From Flavobacteriaceae bacterium (GTDB taxonomy: Bacteria > Bacteroidota > Bacteroidia > Flavobacteriales > Flavobacteriaceae), in NCBI GenBank assembly GCA_016649785.1, contig JAENXB010000055.1, positions 1-13,919 on the forward strand: a stretch of DNA of 13,919 nt, given 5' to 3'. The notes under the pieces are model-generated. The model was not told the DNA's origin. It was given only the letters and a program-made list of their open reading frames with translations, and did not search any database. Shown piece after piece: positions 1 through 6,559 of the stretch (its first letter is position 1; every line of letters begins with the position of its first letter). The position numbers and the translations under genes are program-made.

Positions 1-1882
1 CCTCATCACCCATTAACATAGAGAAAATTCTATCGGCTTCCCCGCTGTTATTGATGTTCACCTGCCTTAATTTCATGAATTCAGGATTCATGGTGGTATC
101 CCATAATTGCTCGGCATTCATTTCTCCAAGACCTTTATAACGCTGAATTTGAACCCCGCCACTAAAACTTGCGGCAATGGCGTCACGTTCCTTATCACTC
201 CAGGCATATTGTTTCCTCTGACCTTTTTTAACTAAATAAAGAGGTGGAGTCGCTATGTAAATATGGCTGTTTTCAATAAGTTCTTTCATATAGCGAAAAA
301 AGAAAGTGAGGATTAGTGTCTCGATATGGCTACCATCCACATCGGCATCACACATAATCACAACTTTATGATATCGCAGTTTTGACAAATTCAATGCCTT
401 GCTGTCTTCTTCAGTTCCAATGGTAACACCAAGTGCGGTGTAAATATTTTTTATTTCTTCATTGTCAAAAACCCGATGGGTCATGGCTTTTTCAACATTT
501 AAAATTTTACCCCGCAATGGCAAAATAGCTTGAAAATTCCTGTCCCGTCCTTGTTTTGCCGTTCCACCAGCCGAATCTCCCTCTACCAGGTACACTTCAC
601 ATTTTGAAGGATCCTGTTCTGAACAGTCGGACAATTTTCCGGGCAATCCACCTATGCTCATAACACTTTTACGCTGCACCATTTCACGGGCTTTTTTAGC
701 AGCATTACGGGCCTGGGCAGCCAGGACAACTTTTTCTACAATGATCCTGGCATCACCGGGGTTTTCTTCCAGATAATTTTCCAACATCTCGGAAACGGCC
801 TGAGAAACCGCGGCTGTAACTTCCCTGTTACCTAATTTTGTTTTGGTTTGTCCCTCAAATTGAGGTTCTGCAACTTTTACCGAAATAATGGCTGTTAAGC
901 CTTCCCTGAAATCGTCTCCCGTGATCTCAAATTTTAGCTTATCCAACATTCCTGAGGCATCAGCATATTTTTTCAAGGTGGAGGTAAGTCCTCTTCTAAA
1001 TCCGGCGAGATGCGTTCCGCCTTCGTGAGTATTGATATTGTTTACATAAGAATGAAAATTCTCTGTAAAAGAAGTATTGTAAACCATGGCAACCTCTACC
1101 GGAATTCCATTCTTTTCACCTTCCATGGAAATCACATCAGAAATTATGGCTTCCCGGGTTCCATCCAGGAATTTTATAAATTCTTTTAAACCTTCATCTG
1201 AATGAAAGGTTTCGGAAAAATATGATCCATCTTCCTGCACCTGACGTTCATCTATAAGAGTAAGGGTAATTCCTTTATTCAAGTATGACAATTCGCGCAT
1301 CCTGCTTGCCAAAGTATCATAACTGAATTCAGTTGTCTGATCGAAAATACTTGGATCCGGTTTGAAGGTGATAACGGTTCCTCTCAAATTAGTCTCTCCT
1401 GCTGGTCTTACCGGATAAAGTGGTTTTCCCAGTTCATATTCCTGTTCCCAAATTTTACCTTCCCTGTAAACGGTAGCTTTCAAACTCGCAGAAAGTGCAT
1501 TTACACAACTCACTCCAACCCCATGTAAACCTCCAGAAACCTTATAGGAATCTTTATCAAATTTTCCTCCAGCCCCAATTTTTGTCATTACGACTTCAAG
1601 GGCAGAAACTCCTTCTTTTTTGTGAAGATCTACAGGAATACCACGTCCGTTATCCTCGGTAGAAACCGACCCATCTTTTTGTATTATAACTTTAATAGCA
1701 TCACAATGACCTGCCATTGCCTCATCTATAGAATTATCAACTACTTCATAAACCAGGTGGTGCAAACCTCTCACCCCGGTATCACCGATATACATAGAAG
1801 GCCGCTTGCGCACATGTTCCATTCCTTCCAGCGCCTGTATACTATCTGCGGAATAATCGTCTTTTTTAGGTTCTTCGTTCAT
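1..1882 (-). CDS. gyrB: DNA gyrase subunit B (3' end cut by window edge)
   Basis: ATPase subunit of DNA gyrase, which with GyrA introduces negative supercoils; cytoplasmic, essential. Translation from the ATG at 1882-1880 gives 627 residues before the window edge; flavobacterial GyrB is about 645 residues, so only about 18 are missing. Visible landmarks: N-terminal GHKL ATPase with EVVDNSIDEA (Glu46, Asn50), DNGRGIP (about 77-83) and GGLHGVG (117-123); TOPRIM domain with VEGDSAGGTAKQGRDR (Glu434, Asp436) and the metal-binding DADVDGSH (Asp512, Asp514, Asp516); C-terminal QRYKGLGEMNAEQLW. No long insertion is seen before the tail. The N-terminal VRKRPSMYIGDTGVRGLHHLVYE region and total length fit GyrB better than ParE. 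A -7 promoter element lies about 40 bases upstream of the start. Identification is firm. Confidence 0.98.
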   Translation of the reverse strand, partial: MNEEPKKDDYSADSIQALEGMEHVRKRPSMYIGDTGVRGLHHLVYEVVDNSIDEAMAGHCDAIKVIIQKDGSVSTEDNGRGIPVDLHKKEGVSALEVVMTKIGAGGKFDKDSYKVSGGLHGVGVSCVNALSASLKATVYREGKIWEQEYELGKPLYPVRPAGETNLRGTVITFKPDPSIFDQTTEFSYDTLASRMRELSYLNKGITLTLIDERQVQEDGSYFSETFHSDEGLKEFIKFLDGTREAIISDVISMEGEKNGIPVEVAMVYNTSFTENFHSYVNNINTHEGGTHLAGFRRGLTSTLKKYADASGMLDKLKFEITGDDFREGLTAIISVKVAEPQFEGQTKTKLGNREVTAAVSQAVSEMLENYLEENPGDARIIVEKVVLAAQARNAAKKAREMVQRKSVMSIGGLPGKLSDCSEQDPSKCEVYLVEGDSAGGTAKQGRDRNFQAILPLRGKILNVEKAMTHRVFDNEEIKNIYTALGVTIGTEEDSKALNLSKLRYHKVVIMCDADVDGSHIETLILTFFFRYMKELIENSHIYIATPPLYLVKKGQRKQYAWSDKERDAIAASFSGGVQIQRYKGLGEMNAEQLWDTTMNPEFMKLRQVNINNSGEADRIFSMLMGDE

Positions 1883-1920
1883 ATATGATCCTGTTAAATT
1901 TCATTTTTTTATATAACAGA

Positions 1921-1928
1921 CAAATATA
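1921..1928 (-). promoter_or_regulatory. gyrB promoter -7 element
   Basis: The minus strand reads TATATTTG here, an exact match to the Bacteroidota -7 consensus TAnnTTTG. It would start a transcript with a leader of about 30 bases before the gyrB ATG at 1882. I see no TTG at the -33 spacing, so only half the promoter is supported. Confidence 0.55.
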
Positions 1929-1951
1929 AGAAAACACTCATTTCTATTAGC

Positions 1952-1967
1952 TTGAAGCGCACTTCAA
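1952..1967. promoter_or_regulatory. Inverted repeat upstream of gyrB promoter
   Basis: TTGAAG-CGCA-CTTCAA is a 6+4+6 inverted repeat lying 24 to 39 bases upstream of the -7 element, around and just above where a -33 element would be. Its position fits an operator or a small DNA-binding protein site for gyrB, but no regulator is identified, and a repeat this short can arise by chance. Confidence 0.3.
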
Positions 1968-2126
1968 TACACTTAAGTTATTAACAATTTGTGCGTAAAA
2001 AATTGATTTTATCTTCCTTTAACTGACCGATATTTTGAGAGGCTAACAACTGGCATTTCTCGACATGACTGGCGTTTGCACTTCCGCTTGAGACTAAATC
2101 TTCTTGTCATTTCCGAACCCAGCTTT
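1968..2126. other. Intergenic stretch without recognisable gene
   Basis: This stretch lies between the gyrB upstream region and the asparagine synthase remnant. From about 2040 it is visibly richer in G and C than the surrounding AT-rich spacer, and contains ACTGGC twice 21 bases apart (2049 and 2070). On the minus strand there is a 40-50 codon open frame carrying a CxxC motif (PCKIC) and a very basic stretch, but it has no convincing start or family resemblance. I see no tRNA or clear hairpin. Confidence 0.4.
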
Positions 2127-2451
2127 TTACAGATTTTGCAAGGTTCTATTGTGGTTAGTATTCAGGGAAAATTCCTCCGTAATAATAAGATTTATTGACA
2201 AAAACAGGTCTTCCGGGGTGCCAAAAGCTTTTCAGAATATATTTTTCAACTTCCCCATAAGTGCCGGGCATTTTATATTTTGGATCGATTTCCATTGCTG
2301 TTTGCAGGAAAGTTTTATCCAAAAAAGGAACCCTGGCTTCAATTCCATGTGCTATAGTAAATTCATCTGCTCTCAAACAATCGGCCTCTGATAATCTTTT
2401 CACAAACCGGAATAATTTAAATTTAACAATTAATAAGGATTTGTTTGGCAA
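2127..2451 (-). pseudogene. Asparagine synthase (glutamine-hydrolysing) C-terminal remnant, frameshifted
   Basis: The minus-strand frame from 2451 encodes a piece of the synthetase domain of AsnB-type enzymes: SEADCLRADEFTIAHGIEAR, then VPFLDKTFLQTAMEIDP, then VEKYILK. These match the conserved LRANKxTMAxGVEARVPFLDK and KMEKxILRKAF segments near residues 370-420 of the roughly 550-residue enzyme. At about 2225-2236 (AAAAGCTTTT) the match leaves this frame, which ends at 2155; the neighbouring frame resumes with KAFGTPED and a degenerate ...EEFS, recalling KAFxTPExPYLP...KEQFS of intact proteins, and stops at 2127. The N-terminal glutaminase domain, the ATP-binding PP-loop and the tail are absent. 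It is therefore a decayed fragment, not a functional gene. It lies on the same strand as gyrB and just upstream of it, which suggests decay in place of a former neighbour. Confidence 0.8.
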
Positions 2452-2507
2452 GAGGATGGTATAGAAATTGTATCTTCATTCCCAAAATTTAACAAAAACT
2501 TAAAATT

Positions 2508-3074
2508 ATGAAACAGATATTTTTTATGGCATTTATTGCCTTATTATCATTAAACAGCAATTCTTTAATTGCCCAGGAAAATCCCACGGAAGGGCCTAAT
2601 TTTTCAAAAATAGATGCCAGTCCTATGGATTTGGTCATGTATAAAAATCAGGATGATGAGGTAGTGGCCAGGGTAATTTATAGCAGACCTCAAAAAAGAA
2701 ATCGCGAGGTCTTCGGAAAATTGGTTCCTTACGGAGATGTGTGGCGCACGGGCGCGAATGAATCTACCGAACTTACTTTGTACAAGGATATGAAAGTAGC
2801 CGATGTTACCGTTAATGCAGGTACGTATACTATATACACTATCCCTGAGGAAAATGAATGGGTTGTTATTTTGAATAATGACGTGCATACCTGGGGAGCT
2901 TATGAATATACCGACAAAAAAGACCAGGTGCGCATAACAGTGCCCGTAAGAAAATCTCCAACTTCTATTGAATCCTTTTCAATGGCTTTTGTTCCCGGTG
3001 CAGATGGGGCCAATTTGTTGATGGGTTGGGACGACAGATATATTGAAGTGCCATTTAAGACTATTGCTAAATAA
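2508..3074 (+). CDS. Exported DUF2911 family protein
   Basis: A 188-residue secreted protein of unknown function. Residues 1-22 form a signal peptide with a hydrophobic core and a 'LIAQ' end typical of flavobacterial export; no lipobox cysteine is present. The mature part carries the DUF2911 hallmarks: a YSRP motif (59-62) followed by REVFG (66-70), LVPYG (72-76) and WRTGANE (79-85), then AGTYTIYTIP (104-113), EWVVILN (117-123) and W129G. The length is normal for the family, which is common in Bacteroidota and predicted to be a beta-sandwich; no reaction is established. A possible weak -7 element, TATCTTCA, lies at 2471. The gene is followed by a strong shared terminator at 3101. Confidence 0.92.
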   Translation: MKQIFFMAFIALLSLNSNSLIAQENPTEGPNFSKIDASPMDLVMYKNQDDEVVARVIYSRPQKRNREVFGKLVPYGDVWRTGANESTELTLYKDMKVADVTVNAGTYTIYTIPEENEWVVILNNDVHTWGAYEYTDKKDQVRITVPVRKSPTSIESFSMAFVPGADGANLLMGWDDRYIEVPFKTIAK

Positions 3075-3100
3075 TAAATTAAGCTAAATTTCCCTGATGG

Positions 3101-3151
3101 AAAAGGCGGTTAAAAAGTTCTGTATTTCGAACTTTTTAACCGCCTTTTTTT
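3101..3151. terminator. Bidirectional intrinsic terminator between DUF2911 gene and queE
   Basis: A perfect 20-bp stem (3101-3120 paired with 3129-3148) closes an 8-base loop. The stem begins with AAAA and ends in a run of T, so it gives a U-tract on both strands. It sits between two convergent genes, and its right arm overlaps the queE stop codon at 3150-3152. Confidence 0.93.
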
Positions 3152-3782
3152 ATGGTATATTTAAATATTTATGCGTTTGAAGGGAAACCTTCCACTTAGG
3201 ATTTTTCATTACATAATCCACTATTAAAGGCATCATCTTTTCCCTTTTACTCCATTCCGGTTGCAGATAAAGAATACAATCCTTATTGACCCTGGCAGCC
3301 TGTTCTTCGGCAAATTTAAGATCGTGGGCATTGAAAACAATTACCTTTAATTCATTCGCCACCTCGTAGATCTCATCGGTTGGCAATTTAATCTTTTTGG
3401 GAGACAGGCAAATCCAATCCCAGCTTCCGGTCAATTTATAAGCTCCAGAGGTTTCAATATGGATTTGGCACCCTTTCTCCTTTAACAGATTTGTCAGAGG
3501 TTCCATGTTCCAGGTAAGTGGTTCTCCTCCGGTAATAACAATGGTATTACTGTGTTTTATGGCTTCCTTTACCATATCATCTATAGCAGTGGGCGGATGG
3601 AGCTTGGCGTTCCAACTTTCCTTTACATCACACCAATGGCATCCTACATCACAACCGCCAATCCTAATAAAATAAGCGGCAGTTCCTTTATGAAAACCTT
3701 CACCTTGTATCGTGTAAAACGCTTCCATCAAAGGCAACATAGTCCCCTTTTCTACCTGTGCATTTATATCCTCTTTTATCAT
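3150..3782 (-). CDS. queE: 7-carboxy-7-deazaguanine synthase (radical SAM)
   Basis: QueE converts 6-carboxy-5,6,7,8-tetrahydropterin to 7-carboxy-7-deazaguanine, the radical SAM step in preQ0/queuosine synthesis; cytoplasmic. With the start at 3782 the protein has 210 residues. It shows FYTIQGEG (22-29), the 4Fe-4S motif C44-x3-C48-x2-C51 in GGCDVGCHWC, ITGGEPL (83-89) for SAM binding, ELKVIVF and a C-terminal LQTHKYLNIP. The frame extends 15 codons further upstream to 3827, but the start at 3782 is preferred: it gives MIKEDI, and a perfect -7 promoter element lies 3 bases before it, so the extension would not be transcribed from that promoter. No queC, queD or queF is adjacent; the gene stands alone. 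Confidence 0.95.
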   Translation of the reverse strand: MIKEDINAQVEKGTMLPLMEAFYTIQGEGFHKGTAAYFIRIGGCDVGCHWCDVKESWNAKLHPPTAIDDMVKEAIKHSNTIVITGGEPLTWNMEPLTNLLKEKGCQIHIETSGAYKLTGSWDWICLSPKKIKLPTDEIYEVANELKVIVFNAHDLKFAEEQAARVNKDCILYLQPEWSKREKMMPLIVDYVMKNPKWKVSLQTHKYLNIP

Positions 3783-3785
3783 GCC

Positions 3786-3794
3786 GCAAAGGTA
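3786..3794 (-). promoter_or_regulatory. queE promoter -7 element, leaderless type
   Basis: The minus strand reads TACCTTTGC, matching Bacteroidota TAnnTTTG, and ends 3 bases before the preferred queE ATG. Transcription would begin at or within a few bases of the start codon, giving a leaderless or near-leaderless mRNA. A -33 TTG at the usual spacing is not visible. Confidence 0.6.
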
Positions 3795-4030
3795 AGGAAA
3801 AAGACACAGCCTATACATCCTTTTCAATCCGGATTAAAAGTGTCAAAGTATTGGCTTTTTTCCTGATCATCATAAATTTTACCTGAAAATTAAACCATTC
3901 TTTATGGAATTGTCAATATCCTCAAGATCCATGAAAAAAAATTTAACTTTTAATAAATACATTAATTTTAAACTAACTTGTACTAAAATTTAAGTAAACT
4001 TAATATCTCATTAAAAAACCCAATAATCCA

Positions 4031-5347
4031 TTGAAAAGGAACCAACTAAAGCTTTTTCCATTAGCTTCGCTCCTAATGATTTTTGTGGCGTTAATTTTAA
4101 CTTCCTGTTCCACAACAAATAAAATTAATACCACTTTTAATAAGGCGGAGGCTTTTAAACAGGGATTTTCGGGATTGGCTGTTTATGATCCTTCGGAAAA
4201 CAAAATGATTTACGAGCGGTATTCCAATAAATACTTCACTCCTGCCTCCAATATCAAATTATTGACTTTTTATGCAGGGCTGAAAATTTTGGGCGATTCA
4301 ATCCCCGCCTTGAAATATGCAGCGAAAAACGATTCCCTGATTTTTTGGGGTACGGGAGATCCTTCCTTTTTATATCCAGATCTGCCGGAATCCATGGTTT
4401 ATCAATTCTTAAAAAACAGCAAGGAAAAATTGTACTACCTGCCTCCCGTTTTTACCGAGGCGCATTTTGGCCCCGGATGGGCATGGGACGATTATAATTC
4501 ATATTATTCGGTTGAACGCTCCGTCTTTCCCATCTATGGGAATTATGTGAAATTTGATTTTATTCCGGGACTTGACATTCCCAAAATCTCTCCTTCATTT
4601 TTTAAAGATAATTTGGTGATTGAGCCTGATGCTTCACCAGGAATAATCAGGGATCCCGCGGCAAATGTTTTTCGCCATAAAACATTTATTGGGAAGGAAG
4701 GTTTTACCCAAATAGTTCCCTTTAAATATTCTCCTGAATTATTTGTCGAATTGCTGGCTGACACCCTTAAAAAGCCGGTTGAGATTATTCGACAGAAAAC
4801 TGAAGGTTTTTCAGATACAAAAACTCTTTACAGCCTTCCAGCCGATAGGCTTTACAAAACAATGTTGCAGCAAAGTGATAATTTTATCGCAGAACAGATC
4901 CTTTTTATGGTATCCGGGAAAATTTCGGACACCTTAAAAACAGATCTTGCCATTGACCATATAAAACAAAATTTTTTAAAGGACTTGCCCGATGAACCTT
5001 TTTGGGTAGATGGCTCCGGGCTTTCAAGATATAATCTTGTCACCCCGAGATCCATGGTCAAATTACTGGAAAAAATAATCCGGGAAGTCCCACAGGAAAG
5101 ACTTTTTACATTGATGGCCGCCGGAGGGAAATCTGGAACTATAAAAAATAGTTATGTTGCAGATCAACCTTATATTTTTGCCAAGACCGGAACTTTAAGG
5201 AACAATCACAGTTTAAGCGGATATCTGAGAGCAAGATCCGGAAAAGTCCTGATCTTCAGTTTTATGAATAGCAATTACACGGTTCCTTCTTCTGAAATAA
5301 TAAAACAGATGGAATTAATTCTCAGAAAAATCTATGCAAAATATTAA
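4031..5347 (+). CDS. D-alanyl-D-alanine carboxypeptidase, S13/PBP4-like lipoprotein
   Basis: Predicted low-molecular-weight penicillin-binding protein that trims or cleaves peptidoglycan stem peptides on the outside of the cytoplasmic membrane. 438 residues. Residues 1-26 are a lipoprotein signal: basic start (K2, R3, K7), hydrophobic core and lipobox LTSC with Cys26. The three active-site motifs of the S13 family are present in order: SxxK as S73-N-I-K76, SxN as S282-D-N284, and KTG at 385-387, with the long S73-S282 gap expected for PBP4-type enzymes. VDGSGLSRYN (326-335) is also typical. The start is TTG at 4031: the only in-frame ATG nearby (residue 16) would destroy the signal, and upstream in-frame codons reach a stop at 4001. 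An LD-carboxypeptidase gene follows 94 bases downstream on the same strand, suggesting shared cell-wall work. The name dacB would fit, but orthology is not proved. Confidence 0.93.
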   Translation: MKRNQLKLFPLASLLMIFVALILTSCSTTNKINTTFNKAEAFKQGFSGLAVYDPSENKMIYERYSNKYFTPASNIKLLTFYAGLKILGDSIPALKYAAKNDSLIFWGTGDPSFLYPDLPESMVYQFLKNSKEKLYYLPPVFTEAHFGPGWAWDDYNSYYSVERSVFPIYGNYVKFDFIPGLDIPKISPSFFKDNLVIEPDASPGIIRDPAANVFRHKTFIGKEGFTQIVPFKYSPELFVELLADTLKKPVEIIRQKTEGFSDTKTLYSLPADRLYKTMLQQSDNFIAEQILFMVSGKISDTLKTDLAIDHIKQNFLKDLPDEPFWVDGSGLSRYNLVTPRSMVKLLEKIIREVPQERLFTLMAAGGKSGTIKNSYVADQPYIFAKTGTLRNNHSLSGYLRARSGKVLIFSFMNSNYTVPSSEIIKQMELILRKIYAKY

Positions 5348-5441
5348 GCTTTGCCTCTTCCGCCTGAAAACTAAAAATAAATTGCTATAAATTACAACCG
5401 CTTTAAAATCAACTTGCATTAAATCAATCAAAACACATAAA

Positions 5442-6497
5442 ATGGAAAGAAGAAATTTTTTAAGAAACATAGGTTCAGGAGGATTAGCGTTCACACTATC
5501 GTCATTTATTTTCCCTTTTGATCTTTCTTCGTCCCTGAATGATGAAAAATTTCTCTTGCCGAAACACTTATCGGCCGGCGATACTATTGGGATTATAAGT
5601 CCCGCATCGGCCATTTTTGAAACTGAACCTTATGAAATTGCGGTAGAAACTTTTGAGGCTATGGGCCTCAAGGTGAAATTGGGAAAATATGTAAGCAACC
5701 GGTATGGTCATCTTGCCGGAACCGATGAGGAAAGGGCGCAGGAACTCAACGATATGTTCAAAGATCCGGAAGTAAACGCAATTATCGCTTTGAGAGGCGG
5801 TTCCGGCGCCGCCAGAATTTTAGATAAGATCGATTATGAGGCAATCTCAAAAAACCCTAAAATTTTCATAGGTTATAGTGATATTACCGCCCTGCACCTG
5901 GCTATTTACGCAAAAACCGGTTTGGTTACTTTTCACGGACCTTTAGCTGTTTCCACCTGGAATAAATTCAGTTATTCCTATTTTAAAAAGATCCTTTTTG
6001 ACGGGGAGGCTGTATTGATGAAAAACCCTATCGAAATTGGAGATAATCTTACCCAGGTTTCAAACAGGATACGCACCATTTATCCAGGCAACGCCAGTGG
6101 CGTTTTAATGGGAGGAAACCTATCGGTATTAACTGGGGTTATGGGATCTGAATACATGCCGGATTGGGAAAACAAAATAATCTATCTTGAAGATGTCGGT
6201 GAAAAAATTTATGCGGTAGACAGGATGATGTCCCAATTGAAACTTGGTGGCGTTTTAAATAAAATTTCCGGATTTGTATTTGGGAAATGTACAGATTGTG
6301 ATCCCGGCGGCAATGGATATGGATCGCTGACGATGGAAGAAGTAATAGACTACTATATAAAACCATTAAAAATACCTGCTTATTCCGGGGCAATGTTCGG
6401 GCATATTAAGGACAACTTCACTATTCCAAACGGAATTGAAGCTGAAATAGATGCCGAAAAAGGAACCATACAAATGCTTGCTCCTGCGGTAAAATAG
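5442..6497 (+). CDS. Exported S66 family LD-carboxypeptidase (LdcA-like)
   Basis: Family S66 enzymes remove the terminal D-Ala from muropeptide tetrapeptides (L,D bond) during peptidoglycan recycling. The 351-residue protein has the family triad at expected spacing: Ser146 in GYSDITAL, Glu250 in YLEDVGE and His321 in GAMFGHIKDN; the N-terminal domain includes SPAS (53-56) and ALRGGSGAARIL (116-127). The well-studied enterobacterial LdcA is cytoplasmic, but this one begins MERRNFLRNIGSGG followed by a hydrophobic stretch to about residue 27, which resembles a twin-arginine (Tat) signal, so periplasmic action is inferred. It lies 94 bases after the S13 carboxypeptidase gene, which could supply it with trimmed peptides or share its transcript. 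The ATG at 5442 is the only start that keeps the RR motif. Confidence 0.93.
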   Translation: MERRNFLRNIGSGGLAFTLSSFIFPFDLSSSLNDEKFLLPKHLSAGDTIGIISPASAIFETEPYEIAVETFEAMGLKVKLGKYVSNRYGHLAGTDEERAQELNDMFKDPEVNAIIALRGGSGAARILDKIDYEAISKNPKIFIGYSDITALHLAIYAKTGLVTFHGPLAVSTWNKFSYSYFKKILFDGEAVLMKNPIEIGDNLTQVSNRIRTIYPGNASGVLMGGNLSVLTGVMGSEYMPDWENKIIYLEDVGEKIYAVDRMMSQLKLGGVLNKISGFVFGKCTDCDPGGNGYGSLTMEEVIDYYIKPLKIPAYSGAMFGHIKDNFTIPNGIEAEIDAEKGTIQMLAPAVK

Positions 6498-6559
6498 GTT
6501 TTAGCGAGGTTTTTTTATATACAGAAGAATGTTTTAAACCAGAAATTTCAACCTTCGGT

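Noticed and set aside
1622..1888. Plus-strand open frames across gyrB and other genes
   Set aside because: They are antisense or out-of-frame shadows of well-supported genes.
1985..2150. Minus-strand open frame with CxxC and basic residues
   Set aside because: About 45 codons with no start near the CxxC that is preceded by a promoter, and overlapping the frameshifted asparagine synthase tail; no family resemblance.
2043..2158. Possible integron attC-like site bounded by CTAAC and GTTAG
   Set aside because: Beyond the 5-base ends and about two more positions, the two halves do not pair, and the GTTRRRY core is not matched; no integrase or cassette array is present.
3931..3993. 20-codon ORF beginning ATG AAA AAA upstream of the S13 carboxypeptidase
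   Set aside because: Very short, AT-rich region where such frames arise easily; no attenuator hairpin or conserved residue run follows.
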